Part shown: one piece after another, positions 34,865 to 44,261 of the stretch
How positions within the stretch are numbered: position 1 is the first letter of the stretch
How the letters are laid out: each line of letters starts with the position of its first letter
Source: Rubrivivax sp.
GTDB taxonomy: Bacteria > Pseudomonadota > Gammaproteobacteria > Burkholderiales > Burkholderiaceae_C
NCBI GenBank assembly: GCA_016790425.1
Contig: JAEUPF010000092.1
Location: forward strand, 1-64,000
Length of the DNA stretch: 64,000 nucleotides
Direction: 5' to 3'
Notes under the pieces: model-generated
What the model was told of the DNA's origin: nothing
Seen by the model: only the letters and a program-made list of their open reading frames with translations
Databases searched by the model: none
Made by a program: the position numbers and the translations under genes

Positions 34865-37768
34865 TCAGGCCGGCGCGAGTTCGCTCGCGGGCGCCGCCGC
34901 CGGGGCTGCTGCCGCGGAGACTGTCTGCGCCGCAGGCTGGGCTGCTGCCTGCGCCGGCGCCGCCTCGACGCCGGCCGCCGCGGCGGCCGGCGCGAAGCCC
35001 GCCTGCACGCGCGCCTCGAACGGCCCCGGCGCCAGCGGCCGGGCGTAGAAGTAGCCCTGGAACTCGTCGCAGCCGAGCGCCAGCAAGTGCCGCTCCTGCT
35101 CGGCCGTCTCGACGCCTTCGGCGACGACGCGCTTTCCGAGCGCGCGCGCCAGCGCGATGATCGAGCGCACGATCGCCTGCGCGCTGTCGCGCAGCCCGAG
35201 TTCCTTGACGAAGCTGCGGTCGATCTTCAGCACGTCGATCGGCAGGCTTTGCAGTGCCGACAGCGACGAGTACCCGGTGCCGAAGTCGTCCAGCGCCACC
35301 GTGATGCCGCACGCGCGCAACGGCTCCAGCGCGCGCTGCACGCTGGCCGGGTCGCCGGCGAAGAGGGTCTCGGTGATCTCCAGCTCCAGGTCTGCCGGTT
35401 GCAGGCCATGCCGCTGCAGCGACGCCAGCACGCCGGCAGCGAAGCCGCTCTCGCGCAGCTGGCGCACCGAGACGTTGACAGCGACGCGGCCGCTGGCGAT
35501 GCCGGCGTCGCGCCAGCGCCGCCGTTGGGCCAGCGCCGCGTCGAGCACGAGGTCGCCCAGGCGCGCGACGAGCCCGGTGTCCTCGGCCACCGGGACGAAG
35601 CGCGCCGGGGAGATGCTGCCGCGCTGCGGGTGCGTCCAGCGCACCAGCGCTTCGCTGGAGCTGACGTGGCCGCTGCGCGGGTCGACGCGCGGCTGGTAGT
35701 GGACTTCGAGCGCGCGCGCGTCCAGCGCCAGGCGCAGCTCGCGCGTGATCCAGGCGCGCTCGATCGCTTCGGCGTCCATCGCCCCGGCATAGCGCCGCCA
35801 GCGGCCGCGGCCGGCCGTCTTGGCCGCGTACATCGCCACGTCGGCGCGGCGCAGCAGCTCGTCGCGGGCGGCGGCAGCGCTCGTCGCGGGTTCCGCGCCG
35901 GCGCCGGCTTCCCCTTCGCAGCCGGGGCCCGATGCGGTGCCGGCGCCGGATGCAGTGCCCGCACCGTCGACCTCGGCGCTGCCGGCGATGCCGACGCTGG
36001 CACCCAGGTGCACCCGGTGCTCGTGGTGTTGGATCGGCAGCGCGACCAGGCGGCACAGCGCGTCGGCCAGGCGCTCGGCCTCGTCGGCACTGCCTTCCAG
36101 CAGCACCACGAACTCGTCGCCGCCCATGCGCGCCAGCGTCGCGCCCGCAGGCAGGGCGCCTTGCAGCCGCTCGGCCACGGCGCGCAGCACGGCGTCGCCC
36201 ACCGGGTGCCCGAGCGTGTCGTTCACCTCCTTGAAGCCGTCGAGGTCGAGCAGCAGCACGGTGAAGTGCAAGGCGCCGGCGGCGCGCAGCCGGGCGTCGC
36301 AGGTGTCGTGCAGCCCGTTGCGGTTGAGCAGGCCGGTGAGGGTGTCGCGCACCGCGCGCTCGACGAGGTGATGTTCGCGCGCGGCCGCGGCCAGCGCCAG
36401 CGCGACGCGGTCGCGCAAGGTCGGCAGCTCTTCCCGTGCGGCGGCCGGGATCCGCCCCGGGTCGTCGGCCGCCAGCAGCAGCAGCGCCACCGGCTCGCCG
36501 CGCCAGGCCACGGCCAGGCGGTGCAGCGCGGCGCCGGGGCCGGCGCCTGCCGGTGCCGCGCGGCCGGTGGCCAGCGCGAACGCCGCGGCGTCGAACGCGG
36601 TCTCGGCCGCGGCCCGCCGCACCGCGTCTTCGGCGACGGGGACAGCTTGCGTGCCAGCGGCGCCGGTGCCGTCGTCGTCACCGGCGTGATGCACGAGCCG
36701 ATGGCTGAACCATTGCCCGCTGGCGACATCGCGCACGATGATCGCCGCGTCGGCGCGCGGCGCCAGTTCGGCCAGCCGCGCCAGCACGCGCGCCACCGTG
36801 CTCGCCAGCGGCGCGCCGTCGAGGATCTCGCGGTCGACCTGCGTTTGCACTTCCAGCGCCCGCAGCTGCCGCTCGATGTGCGCGGCCATGCCGTTGAGCG
36901 AATCGGCCAGTTCGCCGAACTCGTCGTCGCTGGCCAGCGTGACGCGCGCGCCGCGCTGGCCTTGCGCCAGCTGGCGCGTGCCGGCGGTGAGCCGTTCCAG
37001 CGGCACCAGCGTGCGGCGCACCATCACCAGGCCGAGCAGCGTCGCCATCAGCACCGTGGCTCCGAGCGCCAGGCCCACCAGCCGCGCCATCGGCAAGGCG
37101 TCGTTCGCACCGGCCTCGCCGGCCTTGGCCGCCAGGCGCGGGCCGACGATGCGCCAGTCGGGCGCTCCGAAGCCGGCACGCAGGAACAGCCGCCACTCGA
37201 TGCTCTCGCCGGCATCGGGCAGGCCGTTGGGGCAGAAGAGGATCTCGTTGGCGGCGCTGACCACGCACAAGCCGGCGCCTGCGCCGTCGCTGCGGAAGTC
37301 GGACCACAGGTACTCGGGCGCCAGTTCGGCCAGCCACCAGGCGCGGGCAGCGTTGTCGTGGTGCGCCAGGCGCACGGTGGCGGGCCCCGCGGGCTGCGCC
37401 TGCCACGAGAGCACCGGCACCGGCGCGTTGGCGATCGCGGTGCGCACACCGCGCAGGTGCACGCGGCCCTGCGGGTCCAGCGGCAGCGGCTGCCGCCAGT
37501 CGGAGCCCGCGGCGTGCACGGCCAGCGTCGTGCGCGCCGCGTCGAGCCGGTCGTACAGACGCAGGCCGATCTGCTTCAGCCGTTCCTTGGCCTCGTGCCG
37601 GGCCTGGGCTTCTTCGCGGGCGACGAAGGCCCGCTGCACCAGCGCACTCGACAGCGCCATCGGCAGCAGCGCCGCGGCCAGCAGCACCCAGAAGATGCGG
37701 CGCGCGATCCGGCTCTTGAGGAAGACGTGGCGCGCGAACGGCACGCGCCCCGCGCGCAGCGCAGACAT
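34865..37768 (-). CDS. Membrane GGDEF-EAL cyclic-di-GMP enzyme with HAMP
   Basis: The 967-residue protein has TM1 near residues 24-45, a periplasmic sensor to about 227, TM2 near 228-250, a HAMP segment (251-303), a GAF-like region (about 315-460), a GGDEF domain (RMGGDEFVVLL, 549-553) and an EAL domain. The EAL residues are present: SEALVRW, ELEITETLF, DDFGTGYSS, KIDRSFV and EGVET, so phosphodiesterase activity is expected. The RxxD I-site is missing before GGDEF. The last 50 residues are Ala/Pro/Gln-rich. The start lies 4 bases after the stop of an orphan pseudopilin gene. Confidence 0.94.
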   Translation of the reverse strand: MSALRAGRVPFARHVFLKSRIARRIFWVLLAAALLPMALSSALVQRAFVAREEAQARHEAKERLKQIGLRLYDRLDAARTTLAVHAAGSDWRQPLPLDPQGRVHLRGVRTAIANAPVPVLSWQAQPAGPATVRLAHHDNAARAWWLAELAPEYLWSDFRSDGAGAGLCVVSAANEILFCPNGLPDAGESIEWRLFLRAGFGAPDWRIVGPRLAAKAGEAGANDALPMARLVGLALGATVLMATLLGLVMVRRTLVPLERLTAGTRQLAQGQRGARVTLASDDEFGELADSLNGMAAHIERQLRALEVQTQVDREILDGAPLASTVARVLARLAELAPRADAAIIVRDVASGQWFSHRLVHHAGDDDGTGAAGTQAVPVAEDAVRRAAAETAFDAAAFALATGRAAPAGAGPGAALHRLAVAWRGEPVALLLLAADDPGRIPAAAREELPTLRDRVALALAAAAREHHLVERAVRDTLTGLLNRNGLHDTCDARLRAAGALHFTVLLLDLDGFKEVNDTLGHPVGDAVLRAVAERLQGALPAGATLARMGGDEFVVLLEGSADEAERLADALCRLVALPIQHHEHRVHLGASVGIAGSAEVDGAGTASGAGTASGPGCEGEAGAGAEPATSAAAARDELLRRADVAMYAAKTAGRGRWRRYAGAMDAEAIERAWITRELRLALDARALEVHYQPRVDPRSGHVSSSEALVRWTHPQRGSISPARFVPVAEDTGLVARLGDLVLDAALAQRRRWRDAGIASGRVAVNVSVRQLRESGFAAGVLASLQRHGLQPADLELEITETLFAGDPASVQRALEPLRACGITVALDDFGTGYSSLSALQSLPIDVLKIDRSFVKELGLRDSAQAIVRSIIALARALGKRVVAEGVETAEQERHLLALGCDEFQGYFYARPLAPGPFEARVQAGFAPAAAAAGVEAAPAQAAAQPAAQTVSAAAAPAAAPASELAPA

Positions 37769-37772
37769 CGGC

Positions 37773-38261
37773 TCAGTACATCGAGGCCGGCCCGACGAAG
37801 CGGCCGTTGTTGGCGCGCAGGATGTCGTCGCGGCTGGCCGCGGCCGTCAGCGGCGCCGACGAGTTCCCGTCCGGCCCCTTGCTGTAGAGGTCGTAGTCGC
37901 TGTTCAACGGCACCAGCGAGTGGTCCTTGCGCGCCTGGCCGCGCGAGCTGTCGTCGATGAGCGGCAGGTAGATGTAGGCGTTGCCCCAGGGGTCGCGCAT
38001 GCCGCCGCGGCTGATGGCGTTCAGGTCGGCCGGCAGCGCCCCGGTGTCGATGAGATGCTGGTCGATGACGGCGCCGATGGCGATGATGTCTTCGGTGGCC
38101 TTCTTCGTGCGCGCCTTGTCCTTCCAGCCCGTCCAGCCCTGCGCCACGAGCGTCGCGAGAACGCCCACCAGCAGCAAGGCGATGCCGAGTTCGACCAGCG
38201 TGAAGCCGCGGCGCGGTCGGAAAGACACGCCGGGCACCCCGGCCGGTACAGAGCAAGGCAT
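37773..38261 (-). CDS. Orphan type IV pilin-like/GspG-type pseudopilin
   Basis: The 162-residue protein has a prepilin leader ending RRG before FTLVELGIALLLVGVLATL, the prepilin-peptidase site with Glu at +5. The C-terminal region NAYIYLPLIDDSS and DYDLYSKGPDGNSSAP resembles the calcium-binding end of GspG major pseudopilins. No other type II secretion or pilus gene is in the window. The ATG at 38261 gives an 18-residue leader. The stop is four bases ahead of the GGDEF-EAL start, so expression of the two is probably coupled. Confidence 0.82.
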   Translation of the reverse strand: MPCSVPAGVPGVSFRPRRGFTLVELGIALLLVGVLATLVAQGWTGWKDKARTKKATEDIIAIGAVIDQHLIDTGALPADLNAISRGGMRDPWGNAYIYLPLIDDSSRGQARKDHSLVPLNSDYDLYSKGPDGNSSAPLTAAASRDDILRANNGRFVGPASMY

Positions 38262-38452
38262 GGCGCTGACATCGGCGCTGCCCGCCCGGCATGAAGGCCG
38301 CCCGGGGGCGGGCGCACCGGCATTCGTGACGCGGTTCACGCCCGCGCGGTGCGCCCGCGGGCTCGTGCGTCCGCGCGCTCGTGCGCTCGTGCTCTCTCGT
38401 GTGGGCGGCCGCGGCAGGCCGCCGGCCGCGGCGCCGGGCCGCCGCCGGCGCG

Positions 38453-39619
38453 TCAGCGCCGCACTTTCCCGTCGGCGCCGAGGATCGTCAGCTCGACGAA
38501 GTTCGAGCCGCTGTGCTTGGTCGGGTTGAAGTCGACGAAGAAGCCGCCGAGGTTGAAGTCGCGCAGGCCTTCGAGCGCCGCCACCAGCGTCTCGCCGCCG
38601 GCGCCGCCGCTGCGGCGCAGGCCTTCGACGAGCGTCTTGGCGGCGACGAAGCCTTCGATGCTGCTGTAGTTCACCTCGACGTTGCTGCCAGCGGCGGCGG
38701 CGAGGAACTCGCCGGCGATCGGTGTCGTCGCCGCGAACGGGTACGGCATCACCTGGCTGACGACGACGCCGCGCGCTTCGGCGCCGAGCTCCGCCGCCAG
38801 CGCCGCGGTGCCGACGAAGGAGACGTTGCAGAACTGGCCCGCGAAGCCGGCCCGGCGCGCTTCGCGAACGAAAGCCGCGCAGCTCTTGTAGGCGCTGACC
38901 TGCACCACCGCCTCGGGGCGCGCAGCGACGATGGTCTTCACGGCGGCAGCCACGTCCACCGAGTTGCGCTCCACGGTGGCGGTCGCTACCGGCTGGCCCT
39001 GGCGCGCGGCCAGCGCGCGCACCACGCCGGCCAGCCCGGCCTGGCCGTAGCTGTCGTTCTGGTGGAAGACGGCGATGTTGCGCATGCCCACGCTCACCAG
39101 CTGTTCGACGATGCGTGCCGTCTCGTCGAAGTACGAGGCGCGCACGTGGAAGGCATAGCGGTTGAACGGTTCGCGCAGCGCCGGCGCGCCGCTGAACGGC
39201 GCGATGAACGGCAGCCGCGCCGCGGTGGCCAGCGGCAGCGCGGCCAGCGAGGTGGGCGTGCCGATGTAGCCGAACAGCGCCGCGATGCCGCCTTCGTCGA
39301 TGAGCCGGCGCGTGTTGGCCGCGCAGCGCTCGGGCTCGTAGCCGTCGTCCAGGCTCTTCAGCTCGATGGCGCGGCCGAGCACGCCGCCGCGCGCGTTCAG
39401 GCGCGCGAAATAGAGGCGCGCCCCGGCCTGGAACTGCAGCCCGAGCTGCGCGGCCGCACCGCTGAGTGCGGCCGACTGTCCGAGCACGATGCGGCCGCGC
39501 CCCTCGGCTTGCGCGCGCAAGGCCGGTGGGGCCAGCAAGGCGGCGAGCCCCGCGCCCACGGAGCGAAGCGCCAGGCGGCGGAGGGCGAGCGAAGAGCGCG
39601 GGCGAGCCGTTTCGGCCAT
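38453..39619 (-). CDS. ABC-type substrate-binding protein, branched-chain/amide family
   Basis: The 388-residue protein has a signal peptide (SLALRRLALRSVGAGLAALL, cut near LRAQA) and the type-I periplasmic fold: IVLGQSAALSGAAAQLGLQF, GYIGTPTSLAALPLA, IAVFHQNDSYGQAGLAGV and VNYSSIEGFVAAKTLVEGL. No permease or ATPase is adjacent, so it may serve a remote importer or a signalling role. The ATG at 39619 is chosen because it starts the basic n-region. It is transcribed alone on the - strand. Confidence 0.9.
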   Translation of the reverse strand: MAETARPRSSLALRRLALRSVGAGLAALLAPPALRAQAEGRGRIVLGQSAALSGAAAQLGLQFQAGARLYFARLNARGGVLGRAIELKSLDDGYEPERCAANTRRLIDEGGIAALFGYIGTPTSLAALPLATAARLPFIAPFSGAPALREPFNRYAFHVRASYFDETARIVEQLVSVGMRNIAVFHQNDSYGQAGLAGVVRALAARQGQPVATATVERNSVDVAAAVKTIVAARPEAVVQVSAYKSCAAFVREARRAGFAGQFCNVSFVGTAALAAELGAEARGVVVSQVMPYPFAATTPIAGEFLAAAAGSNVEVNYSSIEGFVAAKTLVEGLRRSGGAGGETLVAALEGLRDFNLGGFFVDFNPTKHSGSNFVELTILGADGKVRR

Positions 39620-39721
39620 GCCCGAGGCTAGTGCGCGGGCGCCCACGGCGTGAGAGGGGCGCTACGCATGCGGGGGTGTTTCCGTCCGCCGGCGGCGCTG
39701 CGTTCTAGGGAGAGAAGCGCT

Positions 39722-40099
39722 TCAGACCAGCACAACGAGGTCGCTGTACTTCGCCAGCACTTCGTCCGCAGTCACGAGCTTCAGCGGCTCGGCCCGTGCC
39801 TGGGCGACCAACAGGCGGTCGAAAGGGTCGTTGTGATGCAGGGGCAGGTCCGCGGCGCCGGCGGCGTGGGATGCGGTGACGTGGAGCTCGGTGAAGCCGC
39901 TGGCTTCGATGGCCGCGGCCAACTCGTGCGGATCGGCCTCGACCTTGCCCAGGCGGGCCCTGATGGCCACCTCCCAGATCGAGGCGGCCGACACGAAGGT
40001 CTGCTCGGCGTCTTCGATGAGATGGCGGGTTGCCGGCTTCAGTCGCGGCGACCCCGCCACCGCCCACAGGAAGATGTGGGTGTCCAGCAGCAGCCGCAT
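39722..40099 (-). CDS. PIN-domain toxin (VapC-like) ribonuclease
   Basis: The 125-residue PIN protein has the acidic metal residues: Asp in LLLDTHIFLWA, Glu in ASIWEVAIRARLGK, and Asp residues in HHNDPFDRLLVAQA and LVTADE. It resembles the YuaF/VapC group of type II toxins that cut RNA. Its ATG shares a base with the stop of the antitoxin gene (TGATG), the usual coupled order antitoxin then toxin. Confidence 0.92.
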   Translation of the reverse strand: MRLLLDTHIFLWAVAGSPRLKPATRHLIEDAEQTFVSAASIWEVAIRARLGKVEADPHELAAAIEASGFTELHVTASHAAGAADLPLHHNDPFDRLLVAQARAEPLKLVTADEVLAKYSDLVVLV

Positions 40100-40335
40100 C
40101 AGCGGCCCTCGAAGGTCGCCAGCACCTCGGGCGGCAGCGGCGCGTCGAAGTCGGCCGCGACCCTGAGCTTGCCCTTGAGGACGCCGAACCTGACGCGCCG
40201 CTTCGCCGCCTCCAGGCGGGTGATCCGCACCAGCGGCTTGCCGTTGCGGCTGACCACGACGTCTTCGCCTGCGGCGGCGCGGTCCACGAGTTGCGACAGG
40301 CGCGTCTTGGCGTCGTAGATGTTCACGGTTTCCAT
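40099..40335 (-). CDS. Phd/YefM-family antitoxin (VapB role)
   Basis: The 78-residue protein has the Phd/YefM N-terminal DNA-binding fold: VNIYDAKTRLSQLVDRAAAGEDVVVSRNGKP. The C-terminal half (FDAPLPPEVLATFEGR) would wrap and block the toxin. The ATG at 40335 is preferred to an upstream in-frame start inside the putative operator. A palindrome 18 bases upstream probably binds the complex for autorepression. Confidence 0.9.
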   Translation of the reverse strand: METVNIYDAKTRLSQLVDRAAAGEDVVVSRNGKPLVRITRLEAAKRRVRFGVLKGKLRVAADFDAPLPPEVLATFEGR

Positions 40336-40352
40336 GGTCGCTCGCGTCCGAA

Positions 40353-40374
40353 AGTAGACCAAGTCTAGTCTACT
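40353..40374 (-). promoter_or_regulatory. Inverted repeat operator ahead of the antitoxin gene
   Basis: The arms agtagac and gtctact surround an 8-base spacer, with an extra tagac direct repeat. The site is AT-richer than its surroundings and lies 18 bases upstream of the antitoxin ATG, the expected place for toxin-antitoxin autoregulation. Confidence 0.6.
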
Positions 40375-40470
40375 CCGTGCACGGCACGGCCGGGCCGGCG
40401 GGACGGGGCGAACGGTGGCGTTGCCGCTCGCCTGCGGGAAACGCGCCCGGCATGACCGGCTCAGGAAGCG

Positions 40471-40494
40471 CGAAGGGCCCGCGCGGGCCCTTCG
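40471..40494. terminator. Perfect 24-bp palindrome downstream of htpX
   Basis: The sequence is self-complementary over 24 bases (arms cgaagggcccgc and gcgggcccttcg), 21 bases after the htpX stop. The + strand continues TTCTTC. It may terminate htpX transcription or serve in both directions; the U-tract on the - strand is poor. Confidence 0.5.
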
Positions 40495-40515
40495 TTCTTC
40501 AGCTCGAGCGCCGGC

Positions 40516-41397
40516 TCACTGCGATGCCGCCTGCTGCAGCGCCGCGATGCGGTCTTCCACCGGCGGGTGGCTGGCGAACAGCGCCATCACGCCGCCGCTG
40601 CGGCTGCTGATGCCCATGTTGGCCACCGTCTTGGGCAGCTGGCCGGGGTCGAGCCCGCCCAGGCGCGCCAGGGCGTTGATCATCGGCTGCTTGCGGCCGA
40701 GCAGCTGCGCCGAGCCGGCGTCGGCGCGGTACTCGCGCTGGCGCGAGAACCAGGCCACGATGATGGCCGCCAGCACGCCGAACACGAGGTCGAGCACGAA
40801 CACCGAGATGTAGTAGCCGATGCCCACGCCGTCGCGGTCGTTGCGCAGCAGCACCTTGTCGACGAAGTAGCCGATGACGCGCGACAGGAAGATGACGAAG
40901 GTGTTCATCACGCCCTGGATCAGCGTCATCGTCACCATGTCGCCGTTGGCCACGTGCGAGATCTCGTGCCCGATGACGGCCTCGACTTCCTCGCGGTTCA
41001 TGCTTTGCAGCAGGCCCGTGGAAACGGCCACCAGCGCCGAGTTCTTGAAAGCCCCGGTGGCGAAGGCGTTCGGCTCGCCTTCGTACAGCGCCACTTCGGG
41101 CATGCCGATGCCGGCTTTCCTGGCGAAGCCTTCCACCGCGCCGACGATCCAGCGATGCGTGGGGTCGGCCGAGTCGTTGATGACCTGGGCGCCGGTGCTC
41201 CACTTGGCCATCGGCTTGCTCATCAGCAGCGAGATGATGGCGCCGCCGAAGCCCATCACCAGCGCGAACCCCAGCAGCGAGCCGATGCTCAGGCCGTTGG
41301 CGTTGAGGTAGCGGCCCACGCCCAGCAGGTTGGCCACGATGCCGAGCACCATCACCACGGCCAGGTTGGTGAGGACGAAGAGCGCGATGCGTTTCAT
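40516..41397 (-). CDS. htpX: Membrane zinc metalloprotease HtpX
   Basis: The 293-residue protein matches HtpX in length and topology: two N-terminal helices ([37 protein letters not shown]), the zinc motif [10 protein letters not shown], two more helices, and the distal Glu in [33 protein letters not shown] is the conserved end. HtpX degrades damaged inner-membrane proteins on the cytoplasmic side as part of heat and envelope stress control. A possible sigma-32 promoter lies upstream. Confidence 0.97.
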   Translation of the reverse strand: MKRIALFVLTNLAVVMVLGIVANLLGVGRYLNANGLSIGSLLGFALVMGFGGAIISLLMSKPMAKWSTGAQVINDSADPTHRWIVGAVEGFARKAGIGMPEVALYEGEPNAFATGAFKNSALVAVSTGLLQSMNREEVEAVIGHEISHVANGDMVTMTLIQGVMNTFVIFLSRVIGYFVDKVLLRNDRDGVGIGYYISVFVLDLVFGVLAAIIVAWFSRQREYRADAGSAQLLGRKQPMINALARLGGLDPGQLPKTVANMGISSRSGGVMALFASHPPVEDRIAALQQAASQ

Positions 41398-41458
41398 GGC
41401 TTGTGTCGCTTTGCACCCGGCCGGAGGCGGGTGTCTCGAAGTGGTCGAACGGAGGCGG

Positions 41459-41486
41459 ATGTTAGGGCGCCGCGCTGCGGTTCAAG
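41459..41486 (-). promoter_or_regulatory. Possible sigma-32 (heat-shock) promoter of htpX
   Basis: On the - strand CTTGAA is followed after 13 bases by CCCTAACAT, similar to the heat-shock consensus CTTGAA-N(13-15)-CCCCATnT. The -10 part is imperfect. The site is about 60 bases upstream of the htpX ATG, a gene under heat-shock control in other proteobacteria. Confidence 0.45.
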
Positions 41487-41556
41487 ACGCAGCACACGCA
41501 CATTGCCCCGGAAGTTGCGGGGTCGGCCTGTCCCGCAGGCCGGGGCCGGGCGGCGC

Positions 41557-42609
41557 TCAGGACACCAGCCGCCAGGCCAGCGTTTCGCCCGCGGCCAGCG
41601 GCTTGATCGTCGCGTCGCCGAAGGGCAGCTCGGCCGGAAGCTGCCACGGCTGGCGCACGAGCGTCACAGTGCCGCGGTTGCGCGGCAGGCCGTAGAAGTC
41701 GGCGCCGTGGAAGGCGGCGAACGCCTCCAGCTTGTCCAGCGCGCCGGCGGCCTCGAACGCCTGCGCGTACAGCTCCAGCGCCGCCGGCGCCGTGTAGCAG
41801 CCGGCGCCGCAGACGCTTTGCTCCTTCATCGCCACCGCGTGCGGCGCGCTGTCGGTGCCGAGAAAGAACCTCGGGCTGCCCGAGGTGGCCGCGCGCACCA
41901 GCGCCTGGCGATGCCGCTCGCGCTTGAGCACCGGCAGGCAGTAGTGGTGCGGGCGCAGGCCGCCGGTGAACAGCGCGTTGCGGTTGAACAGCAGGTGGTG
42001 CGCGGTGACGGTGGCGGCGGTCAGCGCGCCGGCCTGCGCCACGTACTCGGCCGCATCGGCGGTGGTGATGTGCTCGAAGACGATCTTCAGGCCCGGGAAG
42101 CGGCGTCTGAGCGGCTGCATCACGCGCTCGATGAACACCGCCTCGCGGTCGAACACGTCGACCTCGGGGTCGGTGACTTCGCCGTGCACGAGCAGCAGCA
42201 GCCCTTCGCGCTGCATCGCTTCGAGCGTGCGGTGCGTCTTGGCGATGTCGGTCACGCCGGCGTCGCTGTGGGTCGTGGCCCCGGCCGGGTACAGCTTCAG
42301 CGCCACGATGCCGGCCGCCTTGGCGCGCACGACCTCCTCGGGCGGCGTGTTGTCGGTGAGGTACAGCGTCAGCAGCGGCTCGAAGTCGTGCCCCGGGCCG
42401 CTGCGGGGACGCGCGGCGAGCAGCCGCTCGCGGTAGGCCAGCGCCAGCGCCGTGGTGGCCAGCGGCGGCTTGAGGTTGGGCATCGCGATGGCGCGTGCGA
42501 ACTGGCGCGCGCTGGCCGGCAGCACCGCGGCCATCGCGGCGCCGTCGCGCAGGTGCAGGTGCCAGTCGTCGGGGCGGGTCAGGGTGAGCGTTGGCGCGGG
42601 TTCGGGCAT
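41557..42609 (-). CDS. pyrC: Dihydroorotase
   Basis: The 350-residue protein matches the short, E. coli-type PyrC. It has [17 protein letters not shown], the carboxylated Lys in [44 protein letters not shown] and the catalytic Asp in [10 protein letters not shown]. It closes carbamoyl-aspartate to dihydroorotate in pyrimidine synthesis. ATG codons at 42618 and 42609 are both possible; 42609 is given because AGGA sits at a workable distance. The gene stands alone between htpX and a LysR regulator. Confidence 0.96.
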   Translation of the reverse strand: MPEPAPTLTLTRPDDWHLHLRDGAAMAAVLPASARQFARAIAMPNLKPPLATTALALAYRERLLAARPRSGPGHDFEPLLTLYLTDNTPPEEVVRAKAAGIVALKLYPAGATTHSDAGVTDIAKTHRTLEAMQREGLLLLVHGEVTDPEVDVFDREAVFIERVMQPLRRRFPGLKIVFEHITTADAAEYVAQAGALTAATVTAHHLLFNRNALFTGGLRPHHYCLPVLKRERHRQALVRAATSGSPRFFLGTDSAPHAVAMKEQSVCGAGCYTAPAALELYAQAFEAAGALDKLEAFAAFHGADFYGLPRNRGTVTLVRQPWQLPAELPFGDATIKPLAAGETLAWRLVS

Positions 42610-42626
42610 GGGCGGCATTGTCCTGC

Positions 42627-43622
42627 TCAGCGCGCGGCCTGCGTGCCCAGGTAGTCCCACAGCGCCTGCGCCGCCGCCTTCACCGTGTGCCGCGCCCCTT
42701 GCGGCCGCTCGCGGTAGATGCGCACCTCCATCGTCGCCTCGAAGCGCCCGGGCGCCGAAGCGCGCACCAGGCGGCCGGCGCGCAGCTCCTGCCGCACCGA
42801 GCTTTCGGGCAGGAACGCCAGGCCGTGCCCTTCGAGCGCCATCGCCTTCAGGCCCTCGGCCATGTCGGTCTCGTACACCGCATCGAGCGGCAGCGGCACC
42901 TCGGCGCGCTGCAGGATCATCTCGACCACGCGCGCCATGTAGGCGCCCGGGGCGTAGGCGAGGAACGGCACGCTCGTGCCGGCGCGCGCCGGGGGCAGCC
43001 GAAACAGCGGCTCGGGTGCCGGCGGCGCCGGCGGCTTGGCGCCTTCGCGCGCCAGCGCCTTGGAGTACGGCGCCAGGGTCTCGTGCCCGAGGCTCAGCAT
43101 CTCGTAGCGCTCGCTGGCCAGTCTGAGCGGCAGCGCGTCTTGGTGGTAGGCGATCAGCAGGTCGCAGCCGCCTTCGGTGAGGCGCAGCACCGCGTCGTGC
43201 ACGTTGAGCGCCGTCAGCCGCGTCTTCACCGCCGCGGCGCCTTCGAAGCGCTGGCGCAGCTGCATCAGCCAATGCGGGAAGAAGGTGAACGCCAGCGTGT
43301 GCGGCACCGCGAATTCGATCGTGTCCTGCCCGGCGGCCTGGAAGCCGCGCATCATGTTGCGGCTGGCATTGAGCGCTTCGAGGATCTCCAGCGCCTGCGC
43401 GTGGAAGGTCTCGCCGGCCGGCGTCAGGCGCGTGGGGTACGAACTGCGGTCGACGAGGTCGATGCCGGTCCACGCCTCGAGGGCCTGGATGCGGCGCGAG
43501 AACGCCGGCTGCGTGACATGCCGCAACTGCGCCGAACGCGAGAAGCTGCGCGTCTCGGCCAGGCTCACGAAGTCCTCGAGCCACTTGGTTTCCACCCGGG
43601 GCAGTGTAGCCAGCGGTTGCAT
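42627..43622 (-). CDS. LysR-family transcription regulator
   Basis: The 331-residue protein has the LysR helix-turn-helix ([39 protein letters not shown] in short segments) and a substrate-binding effector domain ([16 protein letters not shown]). It is divergent from the secreted-protein gene at 43731 with 108 bp between starts, so it may regulate that gene, pyrC or neither. A Pro/Ala-rich loop sits near residues 195-210. The effector is unknown. Confidence 0.92.
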   Translation of the reverse strand: MQPLATLPRVETKWLEDFVSLAETRSFSRSAQLRHVTQPAFSRRIQALEAWTGIDLVDRSSYPTRLTPAGETFHAQALEILEALNASRNMMRGFQAAGQDTIEFAVPHTLAFTFFPHWLMQLRQRFEGAAAVKTRLTALNVHDAVLRLTEGGCDLLIAYHQDALPLRLASERYEMLSLGHETLAPYSKALAREGAKPPAPPAPEPLFRLPPARAGTSVPFLAYAPGAYMARVVEMILQRAEVPLPLDAVYETDMAEGLKAMALEGHGLAFLPESSVRQELRAGRLVRASAPGRFEATMEVRIYRERPQGARHTVKAAAQALWDYLGTQAAR

Positions 43623-43730
43623 GGCACGGACCCGGGGCGCGCCCGGCGCCCGCCGTGCGCTGCTATCCTTTGCCGACCCCTCGGCACGGGCTGACGCGCC
43701 CGCCGGGGAACAAGCGAAGGAGAACGCCTC

Positions 43731-44261
43731 ATGCACTCGTTGTCGTCGAAGAAGGGGCCCGGTGCCGCTGCCGTGGCCGTGTTCGCCCTCGCGCTGGCTG
43801 CACCGCTGCCGGCCCTGGCGGATTCGTTCGCCAGCTCGGCCATCTCCAACAGCTTCTCGGCCTCGGTGGGCAGCATCTCGACGTCGTTCAACGCCTCCAG
43901 CGACGCCTCGTCGCCGGGCCGGCCGGTGCGCCAGGGCAAATACCGCGTGCAGGAGATCGTCGTTGCCGCCGGCCGCGAAGGCTACCTGCGCCTGACGCTG
44001 CGCGCCGAGAAGGCCGGCGCAGCGGCCACGGCCGAGGCCACCGAGACGGCCGCGGCCGACGACACCTACCACCTGTACCTGCCGCAAGAGACGGTGGCGC
44101 GCGCCGCCATCGCGCCAGGCCAGCAGATCAGCGCCCGCGCGCGCCCGTACGGCCTGGAACTCGCGAAGGTGGCCGCCGACGGCCGTTCGCGCGAAGCCTT
44201 CTTCCTCGTCGTCGACGACGAGCGCTATCGCGAGCTGCAGACGCGGCCGGTCACGCTCTGA
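43731..44261 (+). CDS. Secreted protein of unknown function, Ser-rich N-terminus
   Basis: The 176-residue protein has a signal peptide (AAAVAVFALALAAPLPALA) and then a Ser/Phe-rich stretch (DSFASSAISNSFSASVGSIS). The rest (YRVQEIVVAAGREGYLRLTL, YHLYLPQETVARAAI, FFLVVDDERYRELQTRPVTL) suggests a compact beta domain. AAGGAG precedes the ATG at a good distance. It is followed without a gap by a DUF2145 gene, so both are probably one operon. No known function is recognised. Confidence 0.8.
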   Translation: MHSLSSKKGPGAAAVAVFALALAAPLPALADSFASSAISNSFSASVGSISTSFNASSDASSPGRPVRQGKYRVQEIVVAAGREGYLRLTLRAEKAGAAATAEATETAAADDTYHLYLPQETVARAAIAPGQQISARARPYGLELAKVAADGRSREAFFLVVDDERYRELQTRPVTL

